This document shows, one piece after another, positions 47,101 to 59,600 of a stretch of 64,000 bases of DNA (within the stretch, counting starts at the first letter, position 1; each line of letters starts with the position of its first letter). This DNA comes from Loxodes magnus (Eukaryota > Ciliophora > Karyorelictea > Loxodida > Loxodidae): NCBI GenBank assembly GCA_946699065.1, contig CAMPDV010001331.1, positions 1 through 64,000 of the forward strand, written 5' to 3'. The translations under genes were made by a program, and so were the position numbers. The notes below the pieces were generated by a model. That model worked only from the letters and a program-made list of their open reading frames with translations. It searched no databases and was not told the origin of the DNA.

Positions 47101-47645
47101 AAAAAAAATAGTTTAACAAGAAGTTTAAAAAAAATGCAATAAAAAATAGGAAAAATTAAAAGTTTTTCTTGCTATGAAATCTAGAAACCATGAAAAATTA
47201 GGTAACAATAATAATAACTTTGGGTTTTAAATTAAAAAGAAGTTATAAAAAATTACTGGTTATCATTAACAAAAAAAGCAATTATAAAAACAAATAGAAT
47301 ATTGTCTTAAACAACAGTTTAAATAAAAAAAAAATCAGAAATAACAAATATAATTTAAAATAAAAAAAAACGATTATTATTATAAAAATACTATCTAAAA
47401 ATTATAAAAATGGATGAAAAGAAAATGTAAAGACAGAAATTGAATTAAAAAGAATAGAAAAAAAGCTATATCAAAAGATTTTTATATCAATATAAGAAGA
47501 AAAAATATAAAATAAAAAAATAAAAAAGAATAAATTATAAAAATAGCCGAATAAAAATGAAACTAAAAAATTTAATTTATAAAAAAAAAATTGGAAAAAA
47601 AATTCTTCCATGTTAAAAAAAAGTTTTAACATTAAAAAAGAAAAA
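47101..47645. other. A-rich low-complexity spacer
   Basis: Mostly A-runs with AAATAGAAA-type words. No gene is supported. It leads directly into the satellite. Confidence 0.5.
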
Positions 47646-50600
47646 AAGCAAGTAAAAGAGTCTGAGTTAGGTAATTGAAAGTGATAATAGAAAATGAGAA
47701 AGAGAGATAAGATTTCTAAGAAAGTGAAGTAGAAAAGCAAGTAAAAGAGTCTGAGTTAGGTAATTGAAAGTGATAATAGAAAAGTAGAAAGAGAGATAAG
47801 ATTTCTTATGAAAAGTGAAGTAGAAAAGCAAGTAAAAGAGTCTGAGTTAGGTAATTGAAAGTGATAATAGAAAAGTAGAAAGAGAGATAAGATTTCTTAT
47901 GAAAAGTGAAGTAGAAAAGCAAGTAAAAGAGTCTGAGTTAGGTAATTGAAAGTGATAATAGAAAATGAGAAAGAGAGATAAGATTTCTAAGAAAAGTGAA
48001 ATAGAAAAGCAAGTAAAAGAGTCTGAGTTAGGTAATTGAAAGTAATAATAGAAAATGAGAAAGAGAGATAAGATTTCTATGAAAAGTTAAGTAAAAAAGC
48101 AAGTAAAAGAGTCTGAGTTAGGTAATTGAAAGTGATAATAGAAAATGAAAAAGAGAGATAAGATTTCAAAGAAAAGTGAAGTAGAAAAGCAAGTAAAAGA
48201 GTCTGAGTTAGGTAATTGAAAGTGATAATAGAAAATGAGAAAGAGAGATAAGATTTCTATGAAAAGTGAAGTAGAAAAGCAAGTAAAAGAGTCTGAGTTA
48301 GGTAATTGAAAGTGATAATAGAAAATGAGAAAGAGAGATAAGATTTCTAAGAAAGTGAAGTAGAAAAGCAAGTAAAAGAGTCTGAGTTAGGTAATTGAAA
48401 GTGATAATAGAAAATGAGAAAGAGAGATAAGATTTCTAAGAAAGTGAAGTAGAAAAGCAAGTAAAAGAGTCTGAGTTAGGTAATTGAAAGTAATAATAGA
48501 AAAGTAGAAAGAGAGATAAGATTTCTATGAAAAGTGAAATAGAAAGGCAAGTAAAAGAGTCTGAGTTAGGTAATTGAAAGTAATAATAGAAAATGAGAAA
48601 GAGAGATAAGATTTCTATGAAAAGTGAAGTAGAAAAGCAAGTAAAAGAGTCTGAGTTAGGTAATTGAAAGTGATAATAGAAAATGAGAAAGAGAGATAAA
48701 ATTTCTATGAAAAGTGAAGAAGAAAAGCAAGTAAAAGAGTCTGAGTTAGGTAATTGAAAGTAATAATAGAAAATGAGAAAGAGAGATAAGATTTCTAAGA
48801 AAAGTAAAGTAGAAAGGCAAGTAAAAGAGTCTGAGTTAGGTAATTGAAAGTAATAATAGAAAATGAGAAAGAGAGATAAGATTTCTAAGAAAAGTGAAGT
48901 AGAAAAGCAAGTAAAAGAGTCTGAGTTAGGTAATTGAAAGTAATAATAGAAAAGTAGAAAGAGAGATAAGATTTCTTATGAAAAGTGAAGTAGAAAGGCA
49001 AGTAAAAGAGTCTGAGTTAGGTAATTGAAAGTGATAATAGAAAATGAGAAAGAGAGATAAGATTTCTAAGAAAAGTGAAGTAGAAAAGCAAGTAAAAGAG
49101 TCTGAGTTAGGTAATTGAAAGTGATAATAGAAAATGAGAAAGAGAGATAAGATTTCTAAGAAAGTGAAGTAGAAAAGCAAGTAAAAGAGTCTGAGTTAGG
49201 TAATTGAAAGTAATAATAGAAAAGTAGAAAGAGAGATAAGATTTCTAAGAAAGTGAAGTAGAAAAGCAAGTAAAAGAGTCTGAGTTAGGTAATTGAAAGT
49301 GATAATAGAAAATGAGAAAGAGAGATAAGATTTCTATGAAAAGTGAAGTAGAAAAGCAAGTAAAAGAGTCTGAGTTAGGTAATTGAAAGTGATAATAGAA
49401 AATGAGAAAGAGAGATAAGATTTCTAATAAACGTGAAGTATAAAAGCAAGTAAAAGAGTCAGAGTTAGGTAATTGAAAGTGATAATAGAAAATGAGAAAG
49501 AGAGATAAGATTTCTAAGAAAAGTGAAGTAGAAAAGCAAGTAAAAGAGTCTGAGTTAGGTAATTGAAAGTGATAATAGAAAATGAAAAAGAGAGATAAGA
49601 TTTCAAAGAAAAGTGAAGTAGAAAAGCAAGTAAAAGAGTCTGAGTTAGGTAATTGAAAGTGATAATAGAAAATGAGAAAGAGAGATAAGATTTCTATGAA
49701 AAGTGAAGTAGAAAAGCAAGTAAAAGAGTCTGAGTTAGGTAATTGAAAGTGATAATAGAAAATGAGAAAGAGAGATAAGATTTCTTATAAAAGTGAAGTA
49801 GAAAAGCAAGTAAAAGAGTCTGAGTTAGGTAATTGAAAGTGATAATAGAAAATGAGAAAGAGAGATAAGATTTCTATGAAAAGTTAAGTAGAAAAGCAAG
49901 TAAAAGAGTCTGAGTTAGGTAATTGAAAGTAATAATAGAAAATGAGAAAGAGAGATAAGATTTCTATGAAAAGTGAAGTAGAAAAGCAAGTAAAAGAGTC
50001 TGAGTTAGGTAATTGAAAGTGATAATAGAAAATGAGAAAGAGAGATAAGATTTCTATGAAAAGTGAAGTAGAAAAGCAAGTAAAAGAGTCTGAGTTAGGT
50101 AATTGAAAGTGATAATAGAAAATGAGAAAGAGAGATAAGATTTCTAATAAAAGTGAAGTAGAAAAGCAAGTAAAAGAGTCAGAGTTAGGTAATTGAAAGT
50201 GATAATAGAAAATGAGAAAGAGAGATAAGATTTCTTATGAAAAGTGAAGTAGAAAAGCAAGTAAAAGAGTCTGAGTTAGGTAATTGAAAGTGATAATAGA
50301 AAATGAAAAAGAGAGATAAGATTTCAAAGAAAAGTGAAGTAGAAAAGCAAGTAAAAGAGTCTGAGTTAGGTAATTGAAAGTGATAATAGAAAATGAGAAA
50401 GAGAGATAAGATTTCTATGAAAAGTGAAGTAGAAAAGCAAGTAAAAGAGTCTGAGTTAGGTAATTGAAAGTGATAATAGAAAATGAGAAAGAGAGATAAG
50501 ATTTCTATGAAAAGTGAAGTAGAAAAGCAAGTAAAAGAGTCTGAGTTAGGTAATTGAAAGTGATAATAGAAAAGTAGAAAGAGAGATAAGATTTCTAAGA

Positions 50601-53600
50601 AAAGTGAAGTAGAATAGCAAGTAAAAGAGTCTGAGTTAGGTAATTGAAAGTGATAATAGAAAATGAGAAAGAGAGATAAGATTTCTTATGAAAAGTGAAG
50701 TAGAAAAGCAAGTAAAAGAGTCTGAGTTAGGTAATTGAAAGTGATAATAGAAAATGAAAAAGAGAGATAAGATTTCAAAGAAAAGTGAAGTAGAAAAGCA
50801 AGTAAAAGAGTCTGAGTTAGGTAATTGAAAGTGATAATAGAAAATGAGAAAGAGAGATAAGATTTCTATGAAAAGTGAAGTAGAAAAGCAAGTAAAAGAG
50901 TCTGAGTTAGGTAATTGAAAGTGATAATAGAAAATGAGAAAGAGAGATAAGATTTCTATGAAAAGTGAAGTAGAAAAGCAAGTAAAAGAGTCTGAGTTAG
51001 GTAATTGAAAGTGATAATAGAAAAGTAGAAAGAGAGATAAGATTTCTAAGAAAAGTGAAGTAGAATAGCAAGTAAAAGAGTCTGAGTTAGGCAATTGAAA
51101 GTAATAATAGAAAATGAGAAAGAGAGATAAGATTTCTAAGAAAAGTGAAGTAGAAAAGCAAGTAAAAGAGTCTGAGTTAGGTAATTGAAAGTAATAATAG
51201 AAAATGAGAAAGAGAGATAAGATTTCTATGAAAAGTAAAGTAGAAAAGCAAGTAAAAGAGTCCGAGTTAGGTAATTGAAAGTAATAATAGAAAAAGTAGA
51301 AAGAGAGATAAGATTTCTTATGAAAAGTGAAGTAGAAAGGCAAGTAAAAGAGTCTGAGTTAGGTAATTGAAAGTAATAATAGAAAATGAGAAAGAGAGAT
51401 AAGATTTCTAAGAAAGTGAAGTAGAAAAGCAAGTAAAAGAGTCTGAGTTAGGTAATTGAAAGTAATAATAGAAAAGTAGAAAGAGAGATAAGATTTCTAT
51501 GAAAAGTGAAATAGAAAGGCAAGTAAAAGAGTCTGAGTTAGGTAATTGAAAGTGATAATAGAAAAGTAGAAAGAGAGATAAGATTTCTAAGAAAAGTGAA
51601 GTAGAATAGCAAGTAAAAGAGTCTGAGTTAGGCAATTGAAAGTAATAATAGAAAATGAGAAAGAGAGATAAGATTTCTAAGAAAAGTGAAGTAGAAAAGC
51701 AAGTAAAAGAGTCTGAGTTAGGTAATTGAAAGTGATAATAGAAAATGAGAAAGAGAGATAAGATTTCTATGAAAAGTGAAGTAGAAAAGCAAGTAAAAGA
51801 GTCTGAGTTAGGTAATTGAAAGTGATAATAGAAAATGAGAAAGAGAGATAAGATTTCTATGAAAAGTGAAGTAGAAAAGCAAGTAAAAGAGTCTGAGTTA
51901 GGTAATTGAAAGTGATAATAGAAAATGAGAAAGAGAGATAAGATTTCTAAGAAAGTGAAGTAGAAAAGCAAGTAAAAGAGTCTGAGTTAGGTAATTGAAA
52001 GTAATAATAGAAAAGTAGAAAGAGAGATAAGATTTCTATGAAAAGTGAAATAGAAAGGCAAGTAAAAGAGTCTGAGTTAGGTAATTGAAAGTAATAATAG
52101 AAAATGAGAAAGAGAGATAAGATTTCTATGAAAAGTGAAGTAGAAAAGCAAGTAAAAGAGTCTGAGTTAGGTAATTGAAAGTGATAATAGAAAATGAGAA
52201 AGAGAGATAAAATTTCTATGAAAAGTGAAGAAGAAAAGCAAGTAAAAGAGTCTGAGTTAGGTAATTGAAAGTAATAATAGAAAATGAGAAAGAGAGATAA
52301 GATTTCTAAGAAAAGTAAAGTAGAAAGGCAAGTAAAAGAGTCTGAGTTAGGTAATTGAAAGTAATAATAGAAAATGAGAAAGAGAGATAAGATTTCTAAG
52401 AAAAGTGAAGTAGAAAAGCAAGTAAAAGAGTCTGAGTTAGGTAATTGAAAGTAATAATAGAAAAGTAGAAAGAGAGATAAGATTTCTTATGAAAAGTGAA
52501 GTAGAAAGGCAAGTAAAAGAGTCTGAGTTAGGTAATTGAAAGTGATAATAGAAAATGAGAAAGAGAGATAAGATTTCTAAGAAAAGTGAAGTAGAAAAGC
52601 AAGTAAAAGAGTCTGAGTTAGGTAATTGAAAGTGATAATAGAAAATGAGAAAGAGAGATAAGATTTCTAAGAAAGTGAAGTAGAAAAGCAAGTAAAAGAG
52701 TCTGAGTTAGGTAATTGAAAGTAATAATAGAAAAGTAGAAAGAGAGATAAGATTTCTAAGAAAGTGAAGTAGAAAAGCAAGTAAAAGAGTCTGAGTTAGG
52801 TAATTGAAAGTGATAATAGAAAATGAGAAAGAGAGATAAGATTTCTATGAAAAGTGAAGTAGAAAAGCAAGTAAAAGAGTCTGAGTTAGGTAATTGAAAG
52901 TGATAATAGAAAATGAGAAAGAGAGATAAGATTTCTAAGAAAAGTAAAGTAGAAAGGCAAGTAAAAGAGTCTGAGTTAGGTAATTGAAAGTGATAATAGA
53001 AAATGAGAAAGAGAGATAAAATTTCTATGAAAAGTGAAGAAGAAAAGCAAGTAAAAGAGTCTGAGTTAGGTAATTGAAAGTGATAATAGAAAATGAGAAA
53101 GAGAGATAAGATTTCTATGAAAAGTGAAGTAGAAAAGCAAGTAAAAGAGTCTGAGTTAGGTAATTGAAAGTGATAATAGAAAATGAGAAAGAGAGATAAG
53201 ATTTCTATGAAAAGTGAAGTAGAAAAGCAAGTAAAAGAGTCTGAGTTAGGTAATTGAAAGTAATAATAGAAAATGAGAAAGAGAGATAAGATTTCTATGA
53301 AAAGTGAAATAGAAAGGCAAGTAAAAGAGTCTGAGTTAGGTAATTGAAAGTGATAATAGAAAATGAGAAAGAGAGATAAGATTTCTATGAAAAGTGAAGT
53401 AGAAAAGCAAGTAAAAGAGTCTGAGTTAGGTAATTGAAAGTGATAATAGAAAATGAGAAAGAGAGATAAGATTTCTAAGAAAAGTGAAGTAGAAAAGCAA
53501 GTAAAAGAGTCTGAGTTAGGTAATTGAAAGTAATAATAGAAAATGAGAAAGAGAGATAAGATTTCTATGAAAAGTTAAGTAGAAAAGCAAGTAAAAGAGT

Positions 53601-56600
53601 CTGAGTTAGGTAATTGAAAGTAATAATAGAAAATGAGAAAGAGAGATAAGATTTCTAAGAAAAGTGAAGTAGAAAAGCAAGTAAAAGAGTCTGAGTTAGG
53701 TAATTGAAAGTGATAATAGAAAATGAGAAAGAGAGATAAGATTTCTAATAAACGTGAAGTATAAAAGCAAGTAAAAGAGTCAGAGTTAGGTAATTGAAAG
53801 TGATAATAGAAAATGAGAAAGAGAGATAAGATTTCTAAGAAAAGTGAAGTAGAAAAGCAAGTAAAAGAGTCTGAGTTAGGTAATTGAAAGTGATAATAGA
53901 AAATGAAAAAGAGAGAAAAGATTTCAAAGAAAAGTGAAGTAGAAAAGCAAGTAAAAGAGTCTGAGTTAGGTAATTGAAAGTGATAATAGAAAATGAGAAA
54001 GAGAGATAAGATTTCTATGAAAAGTGAAGTAGAAAAGCAAGTAAAAGAGTCTGAGTTAGGTAATTGAAAGTGATAATAGAAAATGAGAAAGAGAGATAAG
54101 ATTTCTAATAAAAGTGAAGTAGAAAAGCAAGTAAAAGAGTCAGAGTTAGGTAATTGAAAGTGATAATAGAAAATGAGAAAGAGAGATAAGATTTCTTATG
54201 AAAAGTGAAGTAGAAAAGCAAGTAAAAGAGTCTGAGTTAGGTAATTGAAAGTGATAATAGAAAATGAAAAAGAGAGATAAGATTTCAAAGAAAAGTGAAG
54301 TAGAAAAGCAAGTAAAAGAGTCTGAGTTAGGTAATTGAAAGTGATAATAGAAAATGAGAAAGAGAGATAAGATTTCTATGAAAAGTGAAGTAGAAAAGCA
54401 AGTAAAAGAGTCTGAGTTAGGTAATTGAAAGTGATAATAGAAAATGAGAAAGAGAGATAAGATTTCTATGAAAAGTGAAGTAGAAAAGCAAGTAAAAGAG
54501 TCTGAGTTAGGTAATTGAAAGTAATAATAGAAAATGAGAAAGAGAGATAAGATTTCTAAGAAAAGTAAAGTAGAATAGCAAGTAAAAGAGTCTGAGTTAG
54601 GTAATTGAAAGTGATAATAGAAAATGAGAAAGAGAGATAAGATTTCTTATAAAAGTGAAGTAGAAAAGCAAGTAAAAGAGTCTGAGTTAGGTAATTGAAA
54701 GTGATAATAGAAAATGAGAAAGAGAGATAAGATTTCTAAGAAAAGTGAAGTAGAAAAGCAAGTAAAAGAGTCTGAGTTAGGTAATTGAAAGTAATAATAG
54801 AAAATGAGAAAGAGAGATAAGATTTCTAAGAAAAGTAAAGTAGAAAAGCAAGTAAAAGAGTCTGAGTTAGGTAATTGAAAGTGATAATAGAAAATGAGAA
54901 AGAGAGATAAGATTTCTATGAAAAGTTAAGTAGAAAAGCAAGTAAAAGAGTCTGAGTTAGGTAATTGAAAGTAATAATAGAAAATGAGAAAGAGAGATAA
55001 GATTTCTAAGAAAAGTAAAGTAGAATAGCAAGTAAAAGAGTCTGAGTTAGGTAATTGAAAGTGATAATAGAAAATGAGAAAGAGAGATAAGATTTCTTAT
55101 AAAAGTGAAGTAGAAAAGCAAGTAAAAGAGTCTGAGTTAGGTAATTGAAAGTGATAATAGAAAATGAGAAAGAGAGATAAGATTTCTATGAAAAGTTAAG
55201 TAGAAAAGCAAGTAAAAGAGTCTGAGTTAGGTAATTGAAAGTAATAATAGAAAATGAGAAAGAGAGATAAGATTTCTATGAAAAGTGAAGTAGAAAAGCA
55301 AGTAAAAGAGTCTGAGTTAGGTAATTGAAAGTGATAATAGAAAATGAGAAAGAGAGATAAGATTTCTATGAAAAGTGAAGTAGAATAGCAAGTAAAAGAG
55401 TCTGAGTTAGGTAATTGAAAGTAATAATAGAAAATGAGAAAGAGAGATAAGATTTCTATGAAAAGTTAAGTAGAAAAGCAAGTAAAAGAGTCTGAGTTAG
55501 GTAATTGAAAGTAATAATAGAAAAGTAGAAAGAGAGATAAGATTTCTATGAAAAGTTAAGTAGAAAAGCAAGTAAAAGAGTCTGAGTTAGGTAATTGAAA
55601 GTAATAATAGAAAATGAGAAAGAGAGATAAGATTTCTAAGAAAGTGAAGTAGAAAAGCAAGTAAAAGAGTCTGAGTTAGGTAATTGAAAGTAATAATAGA
55701 AAATGAGAAAGAGAGATAAGATTTCTATGAAAAGTTAAGTAGAATAGCAAGTAAAAGAGTCTGAGTTAGGTAATTGAAAGTAATAATAGAAAAGTAGAAA
55801 GAGAGATAAGATTTCTATGAAAAGTTAAGTAGAAAAGCAAGTAAAAGAGTCTGAGTTAGGTAATTGAAAGTAATAATAGAAAATGAGAAAGAGAGATAAG
55901 ATTTCTAAGAAAGTGAAGTAGAAAAGCAAGTAAAAGAGTCTGAGTTAGGTAATTGAAAGTGATAATAGAAAATGAAAAAGAGAGATAAGATTTCTATGAA
56001 AAGTGAAGTAGAAAAGCAAGTAAAAGAGTCTGAGTTAGGTAATTGAAAGTAATAATAGAAAATGAGAAAGAGAGATAAGATTTCTATGAAAAGTGAAGTA
56101 GAAAAGCAAGTAAAAGAGTCTGAGTTAGGTAATTGAAAGTGATAATAGAAAATGAGAAAGAGAGATAAGATTTCTATGAAAAGTTAAGTAGAAAAGCAAG
56201 TAAAAGAGTCTGAGTTAGGTAATTGAAAGTGATAATAGAAAATGAGAAAGAGAGATAAGATTTCTATGAAAAGTGAAGTAGAATAGCAAGTAAAAGAGTC
56301 TGAGTTAGGTAATTGAAAGTAATAATAGAAAATGAGAAAGAGAGATAAGATTTCTAAGAAAAGTGAAGTAGAAAAGCAAGTAAAAGAGTCTGAGTTAGGT
56401 AATTGAAAGTAATAATAGAAAATTAGAAAGAGAGATAAGATTTCTATGAAAAGTTAAGTAGAAAAGCAAGTAAAAGAGTCTGAGTTAGGTAATTGAAAGT
56501 AATAATAGAAAATGAGAAAGAGAGATAAGATTTCTAAGAAAAGTGAAGTAGAAAAGCAAGTAAAAGAGTCTGAGTTAGGTAATTGAAAGTAATAATAGAA

Positions 56601-59600
56601 AATGAGAAAGAGAGATAAGATTTCTATGAAAAGTGAAGTAGAAAAGCAAGTAAAAGAGTCTGAGTTAGGTAATTGAAAGTAATAATAGAAAATGAGAAAG
56701 AGAGATAAGATTTCTAAGAAAAGTGAAGTAGAAAAGCAAGTAAAAGAGTCTGAGTTAGGTAATTGAAAGTGATAATAGAAAATGAGAAAGAGAGATAAGA
56801 TTTCTATGAAAAGTAAAGTAGAAAAGCAAGTAAAAGAGTCCGAGTTAGGTAATTGAAAGTAATAATAGAAAAAGTAGAAAGAGAGATAAGATTTCTTATG
56901 AAAAGTGAAGTAGAAAGGCAAGTAAAAGAGTCTGAGTTAGGTAATTGAAAGTAATAATAGAAAATGAGAAAGAGAGATAAGATTTCTAAGAAAGTGAAGT
57001 AGAAAAGCAAGTAAAAGAGTCTGAGTTAGGTAATTGAAAGTAATAATAGAAAAGTAGAAAGAGAGATAAGATTTCTATGAAAAGTGAAATAGAAAGGCAA
57101 GTAAAAGAGTCTGAGTTAGGTAATTGAAAGTGATAATAGAAAAGTAGAAAGAGAGATAAGATTTCTAAGAAAAGTGAAGTAGAATAGCAAGTAAAAGAGT
57201 CTGAGTTAGGTAATTGAAAGTGATAATAGAAAATGAGAAAGAGAGATAAGATTTCTTATAAAAGTGAAGTAGAAAAGCAAGTAAAAGAGTCTGAGTTAGG
57301 TAATTGAAAGTGATAATAGAAAATGAGAAAGAGAGATAAGATTTCTATGAAAAGTGAAGTAGAAAAGCAAGTAAAAGAGTCTGAGTTAGGTAATTGAAAG
57401 TGATAATAGAAAATGAGAAAGAGAGATAAGATTTCTATGAAAAGTGAAGTAGAAAAGCAAGTAAAAGAGTCTGAGTTAGGTAATTGAAAGTGATAATAGA
57501 AAATGAGAAAGAGAGATAAGATTTCTAAGAAAGTGAAGTAGAAAAGCAAGTAAAAGAGTCTGAGTTAGGTAATTGAAAGTAATAATAGAAAAGTAGAAAG
57601 AGAGATAAGATTTCTATGAAAAGTGAAATAGAAAGGCAAGTAAAAGAGTCTGAGTTAGGTAATTGAAAGTAATAATAGAAAATGAGAAAGAGAGATAAGA
57701 TTTCTATGAAAAGTGAAGTAGAAAAGCAAGTAAAAGAGTCTGAGTTAGGTAATTGAAAGTGATAATAGAAAATGAGAAAGAGAGATAAAATTTCTATGAA
57801 AAGTGAAGAAGAAAAGCAAGTAAAAGAGTCTGAGTTAGGTAATTGAAAGTAATAATAGAAAATGAGAAAGAGAGATAAGATTTCTAAGAAAAGTAAAGTA
57901 GAAAGGCAAGTAAAAGAGTCTGAGTTAGGTAATTGAAAGTAATAATAGAAAATGAGAAAGAGAGATAAGATTTCTAAGAAAAGTGAAGTAGAAAAGCAAG
58001 TAAAAGAGTCTGAGTTAGGTAATTGAAAGTAATAATAGAAAAGTAGAAAGAGAGATAAGATTTCTTATGAAAAGTGAAGTAGAAAGGCAAGTAAAAGAGT
58101 CTGAGTTAGGTAATTGAAAGTGATAATAGAAAATGAGAAAGAGAGATAAGATTTCTAAGAAAAGTGAAGTAGAAAAGCAAGTAAAAGAGTCTGAGTTAGG
58201 TAATTGAAAGTGATAATAGAAAATGAGAAAGAGAGATAAGATTTCTAAGAAAGTGAAGTAGAAAAGCAAGTAAAAGAGTCTGAGTTAGGTAATTGAAAGT
58301 AATAATAGAAAAGTAGAAAGAGAGATAAGATTTCTAAGAAAGTGAAGTAGAAAAGCAAGTAAAAGAGTCTGAGTTAGGTAATTGAAAGTGATAATAGAAA
58401 ATGAGAAAGAGAGATAAGATTTCTATGAAAAGTGAAGTAGAAAAGCAAGTAAAAGAGTCTGAGTTAGGTAATTGAAAGTGATAATAGAAAATGAGAAAGA
58501 GAGATAAGATTTCTAAGAAAAGTAAAGTAGAAAGGCAAGTAAAAGAGTCTGAGTTAGGTAATTGAAAGTGATAATAGAAAATGAGAAAGAGAGATAAAAT
58601 TTCTATGAAAAGTGAAGAAGAAAAGCAAGTAAAAGAGTCTGAGTTAGGTAATTGAAAGTGATAATAGAAAATGAGAAAGAGAGATAAGATTTCTATGAAA
58701 AGTGAAGTAGAAAAGCAAGTAAAAGAGTCTGAGTTAGGTAATTGAAAGTGATAATAGAAAATGAGAAAGAGAGATAAGATTTCTATGAAAAGTGAAGTAG
58801 AAAAGCAAGTAAAAGAGTCTGAGTTAGGTAATTGAAAGTAATAATAGAAAATGAGAAAGAGAGATAAGATTTCTATGAAAAGTGAAATAGAAAGGCAAGT
58901 AAAAGAGTCTGAGTTAGGTAATTGAAAGTGATAATAGAAAATGAGAAAGAGAGATAAGATTTCTATGAAAAGTGAAGTAGAAAAGCAAGTAAAAGAGTCT
59001 GAGTTAGGTAATTGAAAGTGATAATAGAAAATGAGAAAGAGAGATAAGATTTCTAAGAAAAGTGAAGTAGAAAAGCAAGTAAAAGAGTCTGAGTTAGGTA
59101 ATTGAAAGTAATAATAGAAAATGAGAAAGAGAGATAAGATTTCTATGAAAAGTTAAGTAGAAAAGCAAGTAAAAGAGTCTGAGTTAGGTAATTGAAAGTA
59201 ATAATAGAAAATGAGAAAGAGAGATAAGATTTCTAAGAAAAGTGAAGTAGAAAAGCAAGTAAAAGAGTCTGAGTTAGGTAATTGAAAGTGATAATAGAAA
59301 ATGAGAAAGAGAGATAAGATTTCTAATAAACGTGAAGTATAAAAGCAAGTAAAAGAGTCAGAGTTAGGTAATTGAAAGTGATAATAGAAAATGAGAAAGA
59401 GAGATAAGATTTCTAAGAAAAGTGAAGTAGAAAAGCAAGTAAAAGAGTCTGAGTTAGGTAATTGAAAGTGATAATAGAAAATGAAAAAGAGAGATAAGAT
59501 TTCAAAGAAAAGTGAAGTAGAAAAGCAAGTAAAAGAGTCTGAGTTAGGTAATTGAAAGTGATAATAGAAAATGAGAAAGAGAGATAAGATTTCTATGAAA

